DNA from: Marinoscillum sp040222955
Lineage (GTDB): Bacteria; Bacteroidota; Bacteroidia; Cytophagales; Cyclobacteriaceae
Assembly: GCF_040222955.1 (NCBI RefSeq)
Contig: NZ_JAVKCA010000020.1
Coordinates: forward strand, 186,001-250,000
Direction: 5' to 3'
Length of the DNA stretch: 64,000 nt
How positions within the stretch are numbered: position 1 is the first letter of the stretch; the number at the start of each line of letters is the position of its first letter. Below are positions 17,366 to 26,017 of this stretch, in pieces. Below the pieces are notes generated by a model. It saw only the letters and a program-made list of their open reading frames with translations, did no database searches and was not told where the DNA came from. The position numbers and the translations under genes are program-made.

Positions 17366-18120
17366 TGCTCACAAAAAGAATCATACCTTGCCTGGATATC
17401 AAGGACGGACGAACTGTCAAGGGAGTCAACTTTGTTGACTTGCGGGATGCCGGTGATCCCGTGGAGCTTGCGGAGCGATATACGCGAGAGGGGGCAGATG
17501 AGCTTGTTTTTTTAGATATTTCTGCCACTTTGGAAAAGCGGAAAACGCTTCTGGAGCTGGTGCGTAAGGTGGCTGAGGCCATTCATATTCCTTTCACAGT
17601 AGGGGGGGGCATCAGTTCTGTAGCGGATGTAAGGGCCTTGCTCAGTGAAGGGGCAGATAAGATTTCGATCAACTCATCAGCGGTGAAGAACCCTGACCTG
17701 ATCGATGAGCTGGCAGCTGAGTTTGGTAGCCAGTGCATAGTAGTGGCTATCGATAGCCGCAATGTAGATGGAGTTGATTTGGTGCACACCCATGGTGGTA
17801 CTCAACCCACAGCGCTGGAGACCATAGCATGGGCGAAAGAAGTGGCGAGAAGAGGAGCAGGAGAGATCCTCCTGACGTCTATGGACCATGATGGCACCAA
17901 AGCCGGTTTTGCCGTGGATCTTACCAAAAGGGTGAGCAGGGCGGTGAGAATCCCGGTGATCGCTTCCGGCGGGGGCGGTGACGAATCGCATTTTGTGGAG
18001 ATATTTGGAGCAGGGTCGGCAGATGCGGCTTTAGCCGCCAGCATATTTCACTACCAAGAGGTGGAAATTATGCATTTGAAGGATGAATTGATTAAAAATA
18101 ACCTACCAATAAGAAAGTAA
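17365..18120 (+). CDS. hisF: Imidazole glycerol phosphate synthase, cyclase subunit
   Basis: Forms imidazole glycerol phosphate and AICAR using ammonia channelled from HisH. The 251-residue barrel shows Asp11 in IPCLDIKDGRTVKGVNF, the phosphate loop TVGGGI, LLTSMDHDGTKAG with the second aspartate, and VIASGGGG. It is related to HisA by ancient duplication and the two adjacent genes keep that arrangement. The stop overlaps the hisIE start by one base (TAATG). Confidence 0.96.
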   Translation: MLTKRIIPCLDIKDGRTVKGVNFVDLRDAGDPVELAERYTREGADELVFLDISATLEKRKTLLELVRKVAEAIHIPFTVGGGISSVADVRALLSEGADKISINSSAVKNPDLIDELAAEFGSQCIVVAIDSRNVDGVDLVHTHGGTQPTALETIAWAKEVARRGAGEILLTSMDHDGTKAGFAVDLTKRVSRAVRIPVIASGGGGDESHFVEIFGAGSADAALAASIFHYQEVEIMHLKDELIKNNLPIRK

Positions 18121-18719
18121 TGGCATTGGATTTTCAAAAAGGAGACGGGCTCATTCCAGCAGTGATTCAGGATGATCAGACAGGCAAAGTGCTGATGCTT
18201 GGGTACATGAATGAAGAAGCCCTCACACAAACCAAACAATCTGGAAAGGTGACTTTTTTCAGCAGATCAAAAGGAAGGTTGTGGGTGAAGGGAGAAACTT
18301 CAGGCAATTTTCTATTGGTAAAAGAAGTTCTGGAGGACTGTGACGGGGACACCTTGCTGATCAAAGCATCGCCCAAAGGGCCAACATGCCATACCGGAAG
18401 TGATACCTGTTTTGATGAGGTGAACAGCAATCCGATCACTTTTTTAAATCAGCTACGTGATATCATAGAAGACAGGAAGAAGAACCCTTCTGACAAGTCA
18501 TACACCGCCAGCCTGTTCAAAGAAGGGATCAATAAAGTAGCACAGAAAGTAGGAGAAGAGGCCGTAGAGGTTGTGATTGAGGCCAAAGATGACAATGCAG
18601 AACTTTTTCTGAATGAATCCGCTGACCTACTCTTTCACCTGATGGCTTTGCTTTCATATAAGGATTTTTCCTTAGACGATGTGGTGAAAATACTTAAATC
18701 AAGGCATCAGGCTTCCTGA
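18120..18719 (+). CDS. hisIE: Phosphoribosyl-AMP cyclohydrolase / phosphoribosyl-ATP diphosphatase
   Basis: A bifunctional 199-residue enzyme for the second and third steps of histidine synthesis. The N-terminal HisI domain (1-105) shows LMLGYMNEEAL, TFFSRSKGRLW, DCDGDTLL and the zinc-binding GPTCHTGSDTC. The C-terminal HisE domain (110-199) shows KVGEEAVEVVIEA and DLLFHLMALL. It is the last gene of the his run; no strong terminator is visible in the 45 bases before the next gene, so read-through is possible. Confidence 0.95.
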   Translation: MALDFQKGDGLIPAVIQDDQTGKVLMLGYMNEEALTQTKQSGKVTFFSRSKGRLWVKGETSGNFLLVKEVLEDCDGDTLLIKASPKGPTCHTGSDTCFDEVNSNPITFLNQLRDIIEDRKKNPSDKSYTASLFKEGINKVAQKVGEEAVEVVIEAKDDNAELFLNESADLLFHLMALLSYKDFSLDDVVKILKSRHQAS

Positions 18720-18764
18720 TTGCTTAATTTTTTCATAGATTAAGGTCGATCAAGCCGACCTGTA

Positions 18765-20249
18765 ATGAAAAAATATGATGTTGTGATTATTGGCGCTGGC
18801 CCTGCAGGCTATGCAGCGGCCATGCGTGCAGTAGATTTCAAGAAGAAAGTAGCCCTCATAGAAAAGAAACAATTAGGTGGTGCAGGAATACACCACGGAG
18901 CCCTCTGGAGTAAAACCTGGTGGGAGTTGAGCCGAGAAGCCTTTTCTCTTCGCAAACATGGCGAAGCCCTCAATACTGGTGGTGTACAGTTTAACTATAA
19001 AAAGCTAAAGTCCGAAGTTCAGAAGGCAGTGCAGGAGCGCATGGATCAGTTGGAGCACCACATGCACAATATCAATGTGTCCATAGAGGAGGGACTGTTT
19101 GAATACATACAGGGCAATGCCAAAGTGAAAGACCCTCATACAGTAGAGATTCAAAATTTTGAAGAGACCACTCAAATATCCACTGACTATATCATCGTGG
19201 CTACGGGGAGCCGACCCAGGTTTTTACCTGAAATTCCCATCGATGAGGAGAGTGTTTTCACCAGCGACGGGCTGGATAAGCTGGAGGAGTTTCCCAAAAG
19301 CATGGTGATCGTGGGGGCCGGGGTAATCGGTTGTGAGTTTGCAACCATCTTCTCCAATTTTGGGCACACCAAGGTACATTTGATTGATAAGGGGGACCGG
19401 ATACTGCCCTTCGAAGATGAGGACGTGGTGAAGGTGATAGAGAAAAACCTGGAGGCAAAGAATGTGCTCATTCACCGGAACTCCAGGTTAATAGATATGC
19501 GTAAAGAGGGCCAGATGGTGGCCTATACGCTCGAGTATACAGATGGCTCCAAGGAGGTCTTTCGGGTAGAAAAAGCATTGGTCTCTGTGGGAAGAGTGCC
19601 CCGGTATGAGAACCTTTTTGAAGAAGGGATGGACATCAAAATAGATGGCCGTGGGATCATTGACGAACTGACTCAAACGAGTATTCCCAACATATATGCA
19701 GTAGGGGATATCACTGCTGATATTTCACTGGTGAATGTAGGTGAGTTGGAGGGCAGATTTGCTGTAGAGCGAATCTTCGGTAAACCAGAGCGACCGCTGA
19801 TCTATGAAAATATTTCGACCATTATGTTCTTGTCTCCAGAAGTGGCGGGAGTGGGAATGAATGAGATTCAGGCCCAGAATAATGGCCTAAACTACAAAGT
19901 GGTGAGTATCGATTACTCCTGCATACCCAGAGCGATTGCCATGCGTAACACCCAGGGTTTTATCAAAATCATGGTCACTGACGATGAACACCAGAAAATT
20001 CTTGGTATGCGTGTGGTTGGCGAGCATGCTTCCAGCGCCATTCAGGCCGTGGCATTGCTCATCTCTATGGATCGGGGTATAAGAGAACTGGCCGAATTGA
20101 TTCACCCGCACCCGTCTATCATCGAGGGGATTCAGGAGTGTGGTCGTATGCTTCTTGGAAAGTCCATGCTGAAGCCGGCAGTATTACGGCAAGCCATGGT
20201 CTGCAAGACCTATGAAAAAGGTAAGTACACCGATTTGATAGTAGTTTAG
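18765..20249 (+). CDS. FAD-dependent pyridine nucleotide oxidoreductase lacking the redox disulfide
   Basis: A 494-residue protein with the fold order of dihydrolipoamide dehydrogenase: FAD-binding VVIIGAGPAGYAAA (7-20), NAD(P)-binding VIVGAGVIGCEFA, the second FAD contact NIYAVGDIT, and a dimerisation domain ending in HPHPSIIEG. The segment that should hold CxxxxC reads GGAGIHHGALWSK (38-50): both cysteines are replaced, by Gly41 and Ala46. It therefore cannot work as a disulfide reductase. A soluble transhydrogenase-like (SthA-type) or diaphorase role is more plausible. The reaction is not known. It lies 45 bases after hisIE. Confidence 0.8.
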   Translation: MKKYDVVIIGAGPAGYAAAMRAVDFKKKVALIEKKQLGGAGIHHGALWSKTWWELSREAFSLRKHGEALNTGGVQFNYKKLKSEVQKAVQERMDQLEHHMHNINVSIEEGLFEYIQGNAKVKDPHTVEIQNFEETTQISTDYIIVATGSRPRFLPEIPIDEESVFTSDGLDKLEEFPKSMVIVGAGVIGCEFATIFSNFGHTKVHLIDKGDRILPFEDEDVVKVIEKNLEAKNVLIHRNSRLIDMRKEGQMVAYTLEYTDGSKEVFRVEKALVSVGRVPRYENLFEEGMDIKIDGRGIIDELTQTSIPNIYAVGDITADISLVNVGELEGRFAVERIFGKPERPLIYENISTIMFLSPEVAGVGMNEIQAQNNGLNYKVVSIDYSCIPRAIAMRNTQGFIKIMVTDDEHQKILGMRVVGEHASSAIQAVALLISMDRGIRELAELIHPHPSIIEGIQECGRMLLGKSMLKPAVLRQAMVCKTYEKGKYTDLIVV

Positions 20250-20262
20250 GGGGCTATTCTCC

Positions 20263-20877
20263 TCATTTCCAGACAATCTCTTCGGGAAGCACAAATGTGG
20301 CTTCTTCAATTTCGGAACTTTCGGTGAAAGAAGTGGCCGTCTGCTCATAGGACAGCCCCGGCAGTTTTTTGATGATCTTCATGGGAATACCCTCCCATAC
20401 CCATAAGTGAGTGACCGGACCTTTCTCAAACACCCATTTATTACAAGGTCTGCCCAGCAGGGTGTCTGTACCCACTTTATTTCCACCTCTGCTCACCATG
20501 ATAGCTTCAAACGCCTGGGCATTGGTTTTATAAGTCATTAGACCACTCCATCGTTCATCCTTTGTCTTTTCGCCTGTTGCCGATGTAAGGTTGATTTTAT
20601 AGATATAATCCCCATCAGTGAGTTCTTTCCGATCCTCAGTGCTCGTGGTACCATATCGATTGATTTGAATCGTACGGTGTTCGAGGGCCCTCCATCCATT
20701 TCTGTCAAAGTAGAGCGTGGCCGTACCACTGGCACCACCGCTGATGGTGTAAGCTATCACACCACTTTGAAGTGGGTATTTGGCCGGTGTCTTTTTATTG
20801 ATGCTTTCTGAGTTGCCGGGCCATTGCGACCAGCAGATCAGCGGGGTAAAGAATATCACGTACATGAGGGGCTTCAT
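20263..20877 (-). CDS. Secreted or periplasmic protein of unknown function
   Basis: 204 residues starting with a signal peptide (MKPLMYVIFFTPLICWSQ). The body is beta-rich, with VIAYTISGGASGTATLYFD, a lone cysteine in LLGRPCNKWVFEKG, and a tail of acidic strands. The pattern of a flexible start followed by a THLWVWEGIPMK strand resembles LolA/DUF4412-like carrier folds, but this is only an impression. It is convergent with the preceding oxidoreductase, with 13 bases between stops. Confidence 0.5.
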   Translation of the reverse strand: MKPLMYVIFFTPLICWSQWPGNSESINKKTPAKYPLQSGVIAYTISGGASGTATLYFDRNGWRALEHRTIQINRYGTTSTEDRKELTDGDYIYKINLTSATGEKTKDERWSGLMTYKTNAQAFEAIMVSRGGNKVGTDTLLGRPCNKWVFEKGPVTHLWVWEGIPMKIIKKLPGLSYEQTATSFTESSEIEEATFVLPEEIVWK

Positions 20878-20915
20878 GAATCAGGGCGTTGGTTAGGGTA
20901 AAGGTGGGAAGATTT

Positions 20916-20954
20916 ATGAAAAAAGAAAACCCTGGAAATTTAATCTCCAGGGTT
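20916..20954 (-). terminator. Terminator of the VCBS-PNP-nitroreductase operon
   Basis: On the minus strand TCCAGGGTT-type arms pair over 9 bp (20946-20954 with 20928-20936) around a 9-base loop, followed by TTCTTTTTTC. It lies 165 bases after the nitroreductase stop. A second small hairpin (TCCTGT, ATA, ACAGGA) sits at 20975-20989. Nothing else was found in this 240-bp gap. Confidence 0.65.
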
Positions 20955-21118
20955 CCAACCAGCTATAGACAAGATCCTGTATAACAGGAGTTGTTTCGTG
21001 AATTATAATAATGCTAAGATCCTACCTTTTTTGTTCTGGATTCTGCCAAAAAGCTTTACCAGACTGCCAAAATATCATTTAATAGTAGGATGAAGTGCTT
21101 CAAACGCTGTTTGTTAAT

Positions 21119-21799
21119 TTATGAATAGAACGCAGCCACTTCATTTAACGGTTTCCTTTTCAGGTCAGGCACATAGGCATTTTCCTCTGGGTAGCCCACT
21201 GGCAGTAGCAAAAAAGGACGTTCATTCGCAGGTCTTTGCAGCACCTGTGTGAGAAAGTTCATAGGTGAAGGGGTATGGGTAAGTGTGACCAGTCCGGCCT
21301 GATGGATGGCAGTGATGAGCATTCCACAGGCTATGCCCACAGATTCATTGACATAATAGTAGTTGGATTTTTCCCCATCGATCTCAGCATAGGCTTTTTT
21401 GAATACTGCAATCAGCCATGGGGCCTTTTCAAGAAAGGGCTTGTGCCAATCCGTTCCTATAGGCTCCAGGTCTTTCAACCACCGGTCGCTCATTCTGCCG
21501 TTGTAGCTTTCATATTCTTCTCGTTCCGCAGCTTTTCTGATTTCCGATTTCAGCTCTGGATTGGATATGACGCAGAAAGTCCATGGTTGCTTGTGCGCCC
21601 CGGAGGGAGCTGTGGAGGCTGTCATAATGATGTGCTCAATCAGTTCCTGGGGAACGGGCTTGTCGCTAATATCCCTTACACTCCTTCTCAGCTCCATGTA
21701 TTGGTGAAATTCACTGGCTTTGCGGAGCATTTGCGATTCTTCCAGGCTGACACCATGATACTTGAGGTGGGTGTAGCCGTTGATTACTTTTGTTTCCAT
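21119..21799 (-). CDS. Iodotyrosine deiodinase-like nitroreductase family flavoprotein
   Basis: 226 residues. The sequence follows the iodotyrosine deiodinase (IYD) subgroup of the FMN nitroreductase family closely: RRSVRDIS, TAPSGAHKQPWTF, VNESVGIACGMLI, LVTLTHTPSP and VPDLKRKPL are all in order. The three residues that in IYD grip the amino-acid part of the substrate are present: Glu95 and Tyr99 (E-x3-Y) and Lys120 (TDWHK). Known family members reductively remove halogen from halotyrosines using FMN. The inference is a bacterial halotyrosine dehalogenase, cytoplasmic since no signal peptide is seen. It is last in an operon, nine bases after the phosphorylase. Confidence 0.85.
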   Translation of the reverse strand: METKVINGYTHLKYHGVSLEESQMLRKASEFHQYMELRRSVRDISDKPVPQELIEHIIMTASTAPSGAHKQPWTFCVISNPELKSEIRKAAEREEYESYNGRMSDRWLKDLEPIGTDWHKPFLEKAPWLIAVFKKAYAEIDGEKSNYYYVNESVGIACGMLITAIHQAGLVTLTHTPSPMNFLTQVLQRPANERPFLLLPVGYPEENAYVPDLKRKPLNEVAAFYS

Positions 21800-21808
21800 T
21801 GGGGGTGT

Positions 21809-22621
21809 TTATAGGTTTTTAACAACTTCTTTGAATAATGTTACCAGGTGTTTTTCAGCTTTTTGGGCGGTGCTAATGATGTCGTTGATATCAATCGGAT
21901 GAAGATTGTCAGGGTCGCATTCATCTGTGAGTACGGATACAGCACTCACCGGGAGGCCCATTTGATTGGCTGCAATGACCTCCGGTACGGTGGACATGCC
22001 TACCACATCAGCTCCAATATTTCTCAGGTATCGGTACTCAGCCCTCGTTTCCAAATGCGGCCCGGATACTGCCACATACACTCCTTCGTGCAGGGGAATG
22101 TTTTCTTGAACGGCCATTTTTTTCATCAGTCTGTTCATAGAAGCGTCATATGGAGCACTGAGGTCTGTGAAAATGGGACCGAAATCAGCAGCCTGTTTTC
22201 CTCGAATTGGGTTGTCGGGCTGTAGATTGATGTGATCATCTATAAGCATGAGTTCGCCTTTTTTCCAGGAGAGATTCATGCATCCTGCGGCATTACTTAC
22301 GAGCAACTTCTCAATACCCAGTAATTTCATTACCCGAACAGGGAAAACCACCTCTGCCATGCTGTATCCTTCATAGTAATGAAACCGGCCGTTCATGGCG
22401 ATAACTAACTTGCCTTCCAGCTTACCATAGATCAGCTTCCCTTTGTGAAACTCTACCGTGGCAATGGGGAAGTGGGGGATTTCGTCATAGCTGAATTCTT
22501 TGATGACCTCAATGTGCGAGGTGAGTGCTCCGAGCCCGGTGCCCAGTATGATCCCCAATTCAGGGTTATCAAATCCATTTTTATGAAGGAAAGCAACCGC
22601 TTCTTTTACTTTTTCAATCAT
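21809..22621 (-). CDS. Purine nucleoside phosphorylase (trimeric type)
   Basis: 270 residues. It splits purine nucleosides with phosphate, for salvage. The signatures of the trimeric PNP/MTAP family are present: GIILGTGLG, MNGRFHYYEGYS, LVSNAAGCMN, VAVSGPHLETRAEYR, VGMSTVPE and SVLTDEC. Whether guanosine/inosine or a wider range is used cannot be told. The start overlaps the VCBS gene's stop by four bases (ATGA), so it is translationally coupled to that gene. Confidence 0.92.
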   Translation of the reverse strand: MIEKVKEAVAFLHKNGFDNPELGIILGTGLGALTSHIEVIKEFSYDEIPHFPIATVEFHKGKLIYGKLEGKLVIAMNGRFHYYEGYSMAEVVFPVRVMKLLGIEKLLVSNAAGCMNLSWKKGELMLIDDHINLQPDNPIRGKQAADFGPIFTDLSAPYDASMNRLMKKMAVQENIPLHEGVYVAVSGPHLETRAEYRYLRNIGADVVGMSTVPEVIAANQMGLPVSAVSVLTDECDPDNLHPIDINDIISTAQKAEKHLVTLFKEVVKNL

Positions 22622-24987
22622 TTATTGATGAGGTTATAGCTTTTAAGTGGGCCATTGTTACGAGTGACCCAGAGCATCTGGTTTCCATTGGCAGTCTGAA
22701 TACTCATCTTACGAATATCGCCTGTCCAGTTCAGGAATTGAAAGTTGTTTGCATCAAATGTCATAGCGCTGGCAGTACCCCACAAAATAAGCCCGCCTCC
22801 GGCATCATACGGCCCCTGCTCCACTTCAGAGTAGCTCATATTACCACCCAGAAGCAGGTCGTGGTGCTCATCTCCATTGAAGTCTGCGTACACCATGTCG
22901 TAGATGGGAAATGATTGGGCAATAGCAGGGAAGGCCGAAAAGATCATTGAATCTTCCCTGAGGGTAAAATACCCCGCTCTCAGTTCATAGAGTTCATAGG
23001 TGGTGGCCTGCGCCAGTTGGTCAGAGGAGAAAATATCTTCCAGCCTGGCCACTGCATAAGTCTGATGGTTCAGGAACTTCTTTTTGAGGTGAGGTAAAAC
23101 CCCGGTAATGATTTCTTTTCTGGGGAGTGGCCATTTTTCACCATTCAGATAGTAGGTAATGATGGTTTCCTGCTGATCGTTCCGGTCAAAATCAGATTGA
23201 TAAGCTGTGATGGGTTCAGTTGGAGATACTTCAAAAATGTGGTTGAGCCCAAGGTTTCCCGCCAGGAGCTCCTCTTGTCCATCTCCATCGAGATCTGACG
23301 TGACCAGCGAATTCCATAGCCCGTGGGTCAGTGACAGCCCCATTTTTTCAGTTAGGTTTTCAAAGGACTTGCCTTGTTGATTCGCAAGGACTGTTATGGG
23401 CATCCACTCTCCGGCCAGAATCAGGTCATCGTACCCGTCTTCATTGTAGTCCCACCAGAGGGCAGCGTTGACAATCCCTTCTACAGCAGGCAACAGGTTA
23501 CTGAGCACCAATTGACCATTTTTGTTCTCGAGAATTACGGAGGGTTCATTGCTGGGATATTGCCCGGATATTGACCCACCCCCGACAAAGAAATCAGGAT
23601 CACCGTCCTTATCAAAATCGGAAACTGTCACCACGGTACCGGAATAGAAGCTTTCAGGTAGGGCGCTCTTTTGAAAATGGCCGCTGCCATCATTCAGGTA
23701 TAAACGATCCTGGTAGGCACGATCTCCCGGAGGGAAGGAAATCCCCCCGGAAACAACGTACAGATCCAAATCTCCATCCAGGTCCACGTCTGCCAGGGCC
23801 GCTCCCAGGTCTTCAGATTCCTGATCCAGTGCAAGAGCTTTTCCTTCTATTTTCTCAAATGTCCCTTCCTTTTTTTGGATCAATATTGTGCCGGACTGAC
23901 CCCTTCCGCCCCCGACGAAAACGTCCTCAAGCCCATCTCCATTAAGGTCACCAAAGGCCATAGATGGACCTTTGTGGGATTGAGGTTTGAAAAGGAGTGG
24001 CTCCTGTTTGAAATCATTGAAGGTGCTTTCCCGATGGGTAACCTGGGGTATGTCGAACTCCTTCCATGAATTTTTCACCGCTGGAAATGGCTTTTCATTC
24101 GGGGAATACCTGACCTCTACGGTCTGGTCGAGGGCAAAATCATTTACAATCTGTGCTGTGTGGTCTGGCCAGATGATTTTAATGGATTTTAATTTTGGTT
24201 CGGCAGATAGTCCGAAATGGGCGATGGGCTCACTGCTGGAGAGGTAGCCTCGTGAGGATTGCAGAATCACCTTTTGCTGTACTTCGTCATGTCGCAATGT
24301 GATTTGAGCGCCGAGTCCAAATGGATTACCCTTCGGGCCATGTAACCTAACCTTCAGGAAATGACCGGAAGGCTGCTGTTGGAGGGTGTTGTTTTGATAA
24401 ATGGAAGCGGGTAAATCCATGTTGTTGACGACCAGGTCCAGGTCCCCATCATTGTCCAGGTCTCCGTAGGCTGCGCCGTGGCTGAAGGTTGCCTCGGAAA
24501 GCCCGGCTGACTGAGCGATATCTGTGAATGTAAAATCCTGATTGTTCAGGTAGAGGTAATTGGGCAGGGGGGTGGATGGAATCAGGTCTATCCATTCCAG
24601 TACAGTTTCCCTGTTGAAGACATCTACTCCCTGTAGCCTGGCGCGCTGTATGGAGTCCGAATTGAAATCAATAAAGTCCTTGTTGGACATGTCACGCTTG
24701 ATGCCATTGGTGATGAAGAGGTCCTGATGTCCGTCCAGGTTCAAATCAGCAAAAAGGGCCGACCAACTCCAGTCGGTCTTTTCGATTCCCGATAAACAGC
24801 CTATTTCTGAGAAGGCGTTCGGACCCGTTTTAAGTTGTAAAACATTGCGCATCAGTTGTTTTCCGTAACCCATTTCGGCCAGTCTTTCGTACCGGTTTTG
24901 GGTCATGTTGGTGGCGAATATTTTCTGTCGTTCGTTCGTAGCAGCCAGCATATCCAGCACCACCAGGTCGAGCGCCCCATCATTATT
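22618..24987 (-). pseudogene. VCBS/FG-GAP lipoprotein, 3' part after a frameshift
   Basis: About 789 codons that continue the protein begun at 25919 in another frame. It carries repeated calcium-binding FG-GAP/VCBS motifs (DLNLDGHQDL, DLDNDGDLDL, DLNGDGLEDV, DVDLDGDLDLY, DFDKDGDPDF, DLDGDGQEEL) and an ASPIC/UnbV-like segment around FGLGAQITLR and SRGYLSSSEP. Together the two parts make an about 1100-residue CRTAC1-type surface protein, a common size in Bacteroidota. It ends inside the start of the phosphorylase gene. If the frameshift is real, this half is not translated from the lipoprotein start, though the motifs are well kept. Confidence 0.75.
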
Positions 24988-24989
24988 TT

Positions 24990-25919
24990 GTCACCCAGGT
25001 CAGAACCCATACTGTTTTGACTCATGTGATCAAATCCCCCCGAAGATTGCGTGAACGTCTGGTCTCCGTTGTTGAGGAAGAGCACATCGGGTTCTATGAA
25101 ATCATTGGCAACAAACAGGTCGATCCACCCGTCATCGTTGAAATCCGCTGCCAGGGCACTGAGGCCGAATCCCTGATAAGCAAGTCCCGCCCGCACAGTG
25201 ATGTCTTCAAAGTGTCCCTGATTGTTCAAGTAGAGGTGGTAAGACTGGTCTCTGCTTTCCGGAGCTGTGATGCGTTGGGATTCACCATTTTCATTGGAAA
25301 CCCGCATCTGGATGGCCTTGTCGAAATCAGAAGGGTGGTTGACGAGGAACAAATCCAGGTCACCATCTTTGTCCATGTCAAAAAATACACTTTGGGTACT
25401 GTAGGCCTGATCCTGAAGCCCAAGATTCTTGCCTTGTTCAGTGAAGGTAAGGTCTTTGTTGTTAATAAAAACCAGGTTGTTTCTGATGTTTTCGTTGGGG
25501 TGGGCGTCCCTGCACACATAGATATCCAGCCACCCATCTGCATTGATGTCTACCATAGAAATGCCCGTTTTATAACCTTGCGCCGCTTTGGTTCCCGAGC
25601 TGAGTGTGATGTCTTCAAACCTGAAGTTCCCCTTATTGAGGTAGAGTTTGTTGGCATTGGCGTTGCCTGAAAAATAGAGATCGGGCAAACCATCATTGTT
25701 GATGTCACCAATGGCTACGCCCCCTCCGTTGTAGATGTATTTCCAGGTAAACAGGTTGAAGTCTTTGCGTTCATTCAGGTCATTGATGAAATCCACTCCA
25801 GATTCTGCCGGACTCACTTTGGTAAACAGGGTTGGTCTGGAGTCCTCCTGATTGGTACATCCAAAAAGTGCGATGACGAGTATTACAGCACAGAAGGCTC
25901 GTGTCTTGGTTGAGTTCAT
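24990..25919 (-). pseudogene. VCBS/FG-GAP lipoprotein, 5' part before a frameshift
   Basis: About 310 codons starting MNSTKTRAF with a lipoprotein signal (ALFGC, Cys21), then FG-GAP/VCBS repeats such as DINNDGLPDLYF, DINADGWLDIY, DMDKDGDLDLF and DFNDDGWIDLF. The frame should continue GD-x-NNDGALDLVVLDML, but at the A4 run (complement of 24986-24989) one base is missing. In the given sequence the frame runs on into 28 unrelated residues and stops at 24903. Either a one-base sequencing error or a real, recent mutation explains this. Confidence 0.75.
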
Positions 25920-26017
25920 AGTAACCGTGTTTGGAGTTGAAAATTAAAGACTTTTTATAGCAAAGAAGGAAATCTGTTTTTAAATTGACCGACCAAATCA
26001 ATCAATTTCTACTAAAC

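Noticed and set aside
24980..24995. Programmed -1 frameshift in the VCBS gene
   Set aside because: There is an A4 run but no proper X-XXY-YYZ slippery heptamer or evident downstream pseudoknot; a one-base loss is simpler.
22618..25919. Two separate genes at 22618-24963 and 24903-25919
   Set aside because: The domains continue across the junction and the second frame has no signal peptide or start context; a single frameshifted gene fits better.
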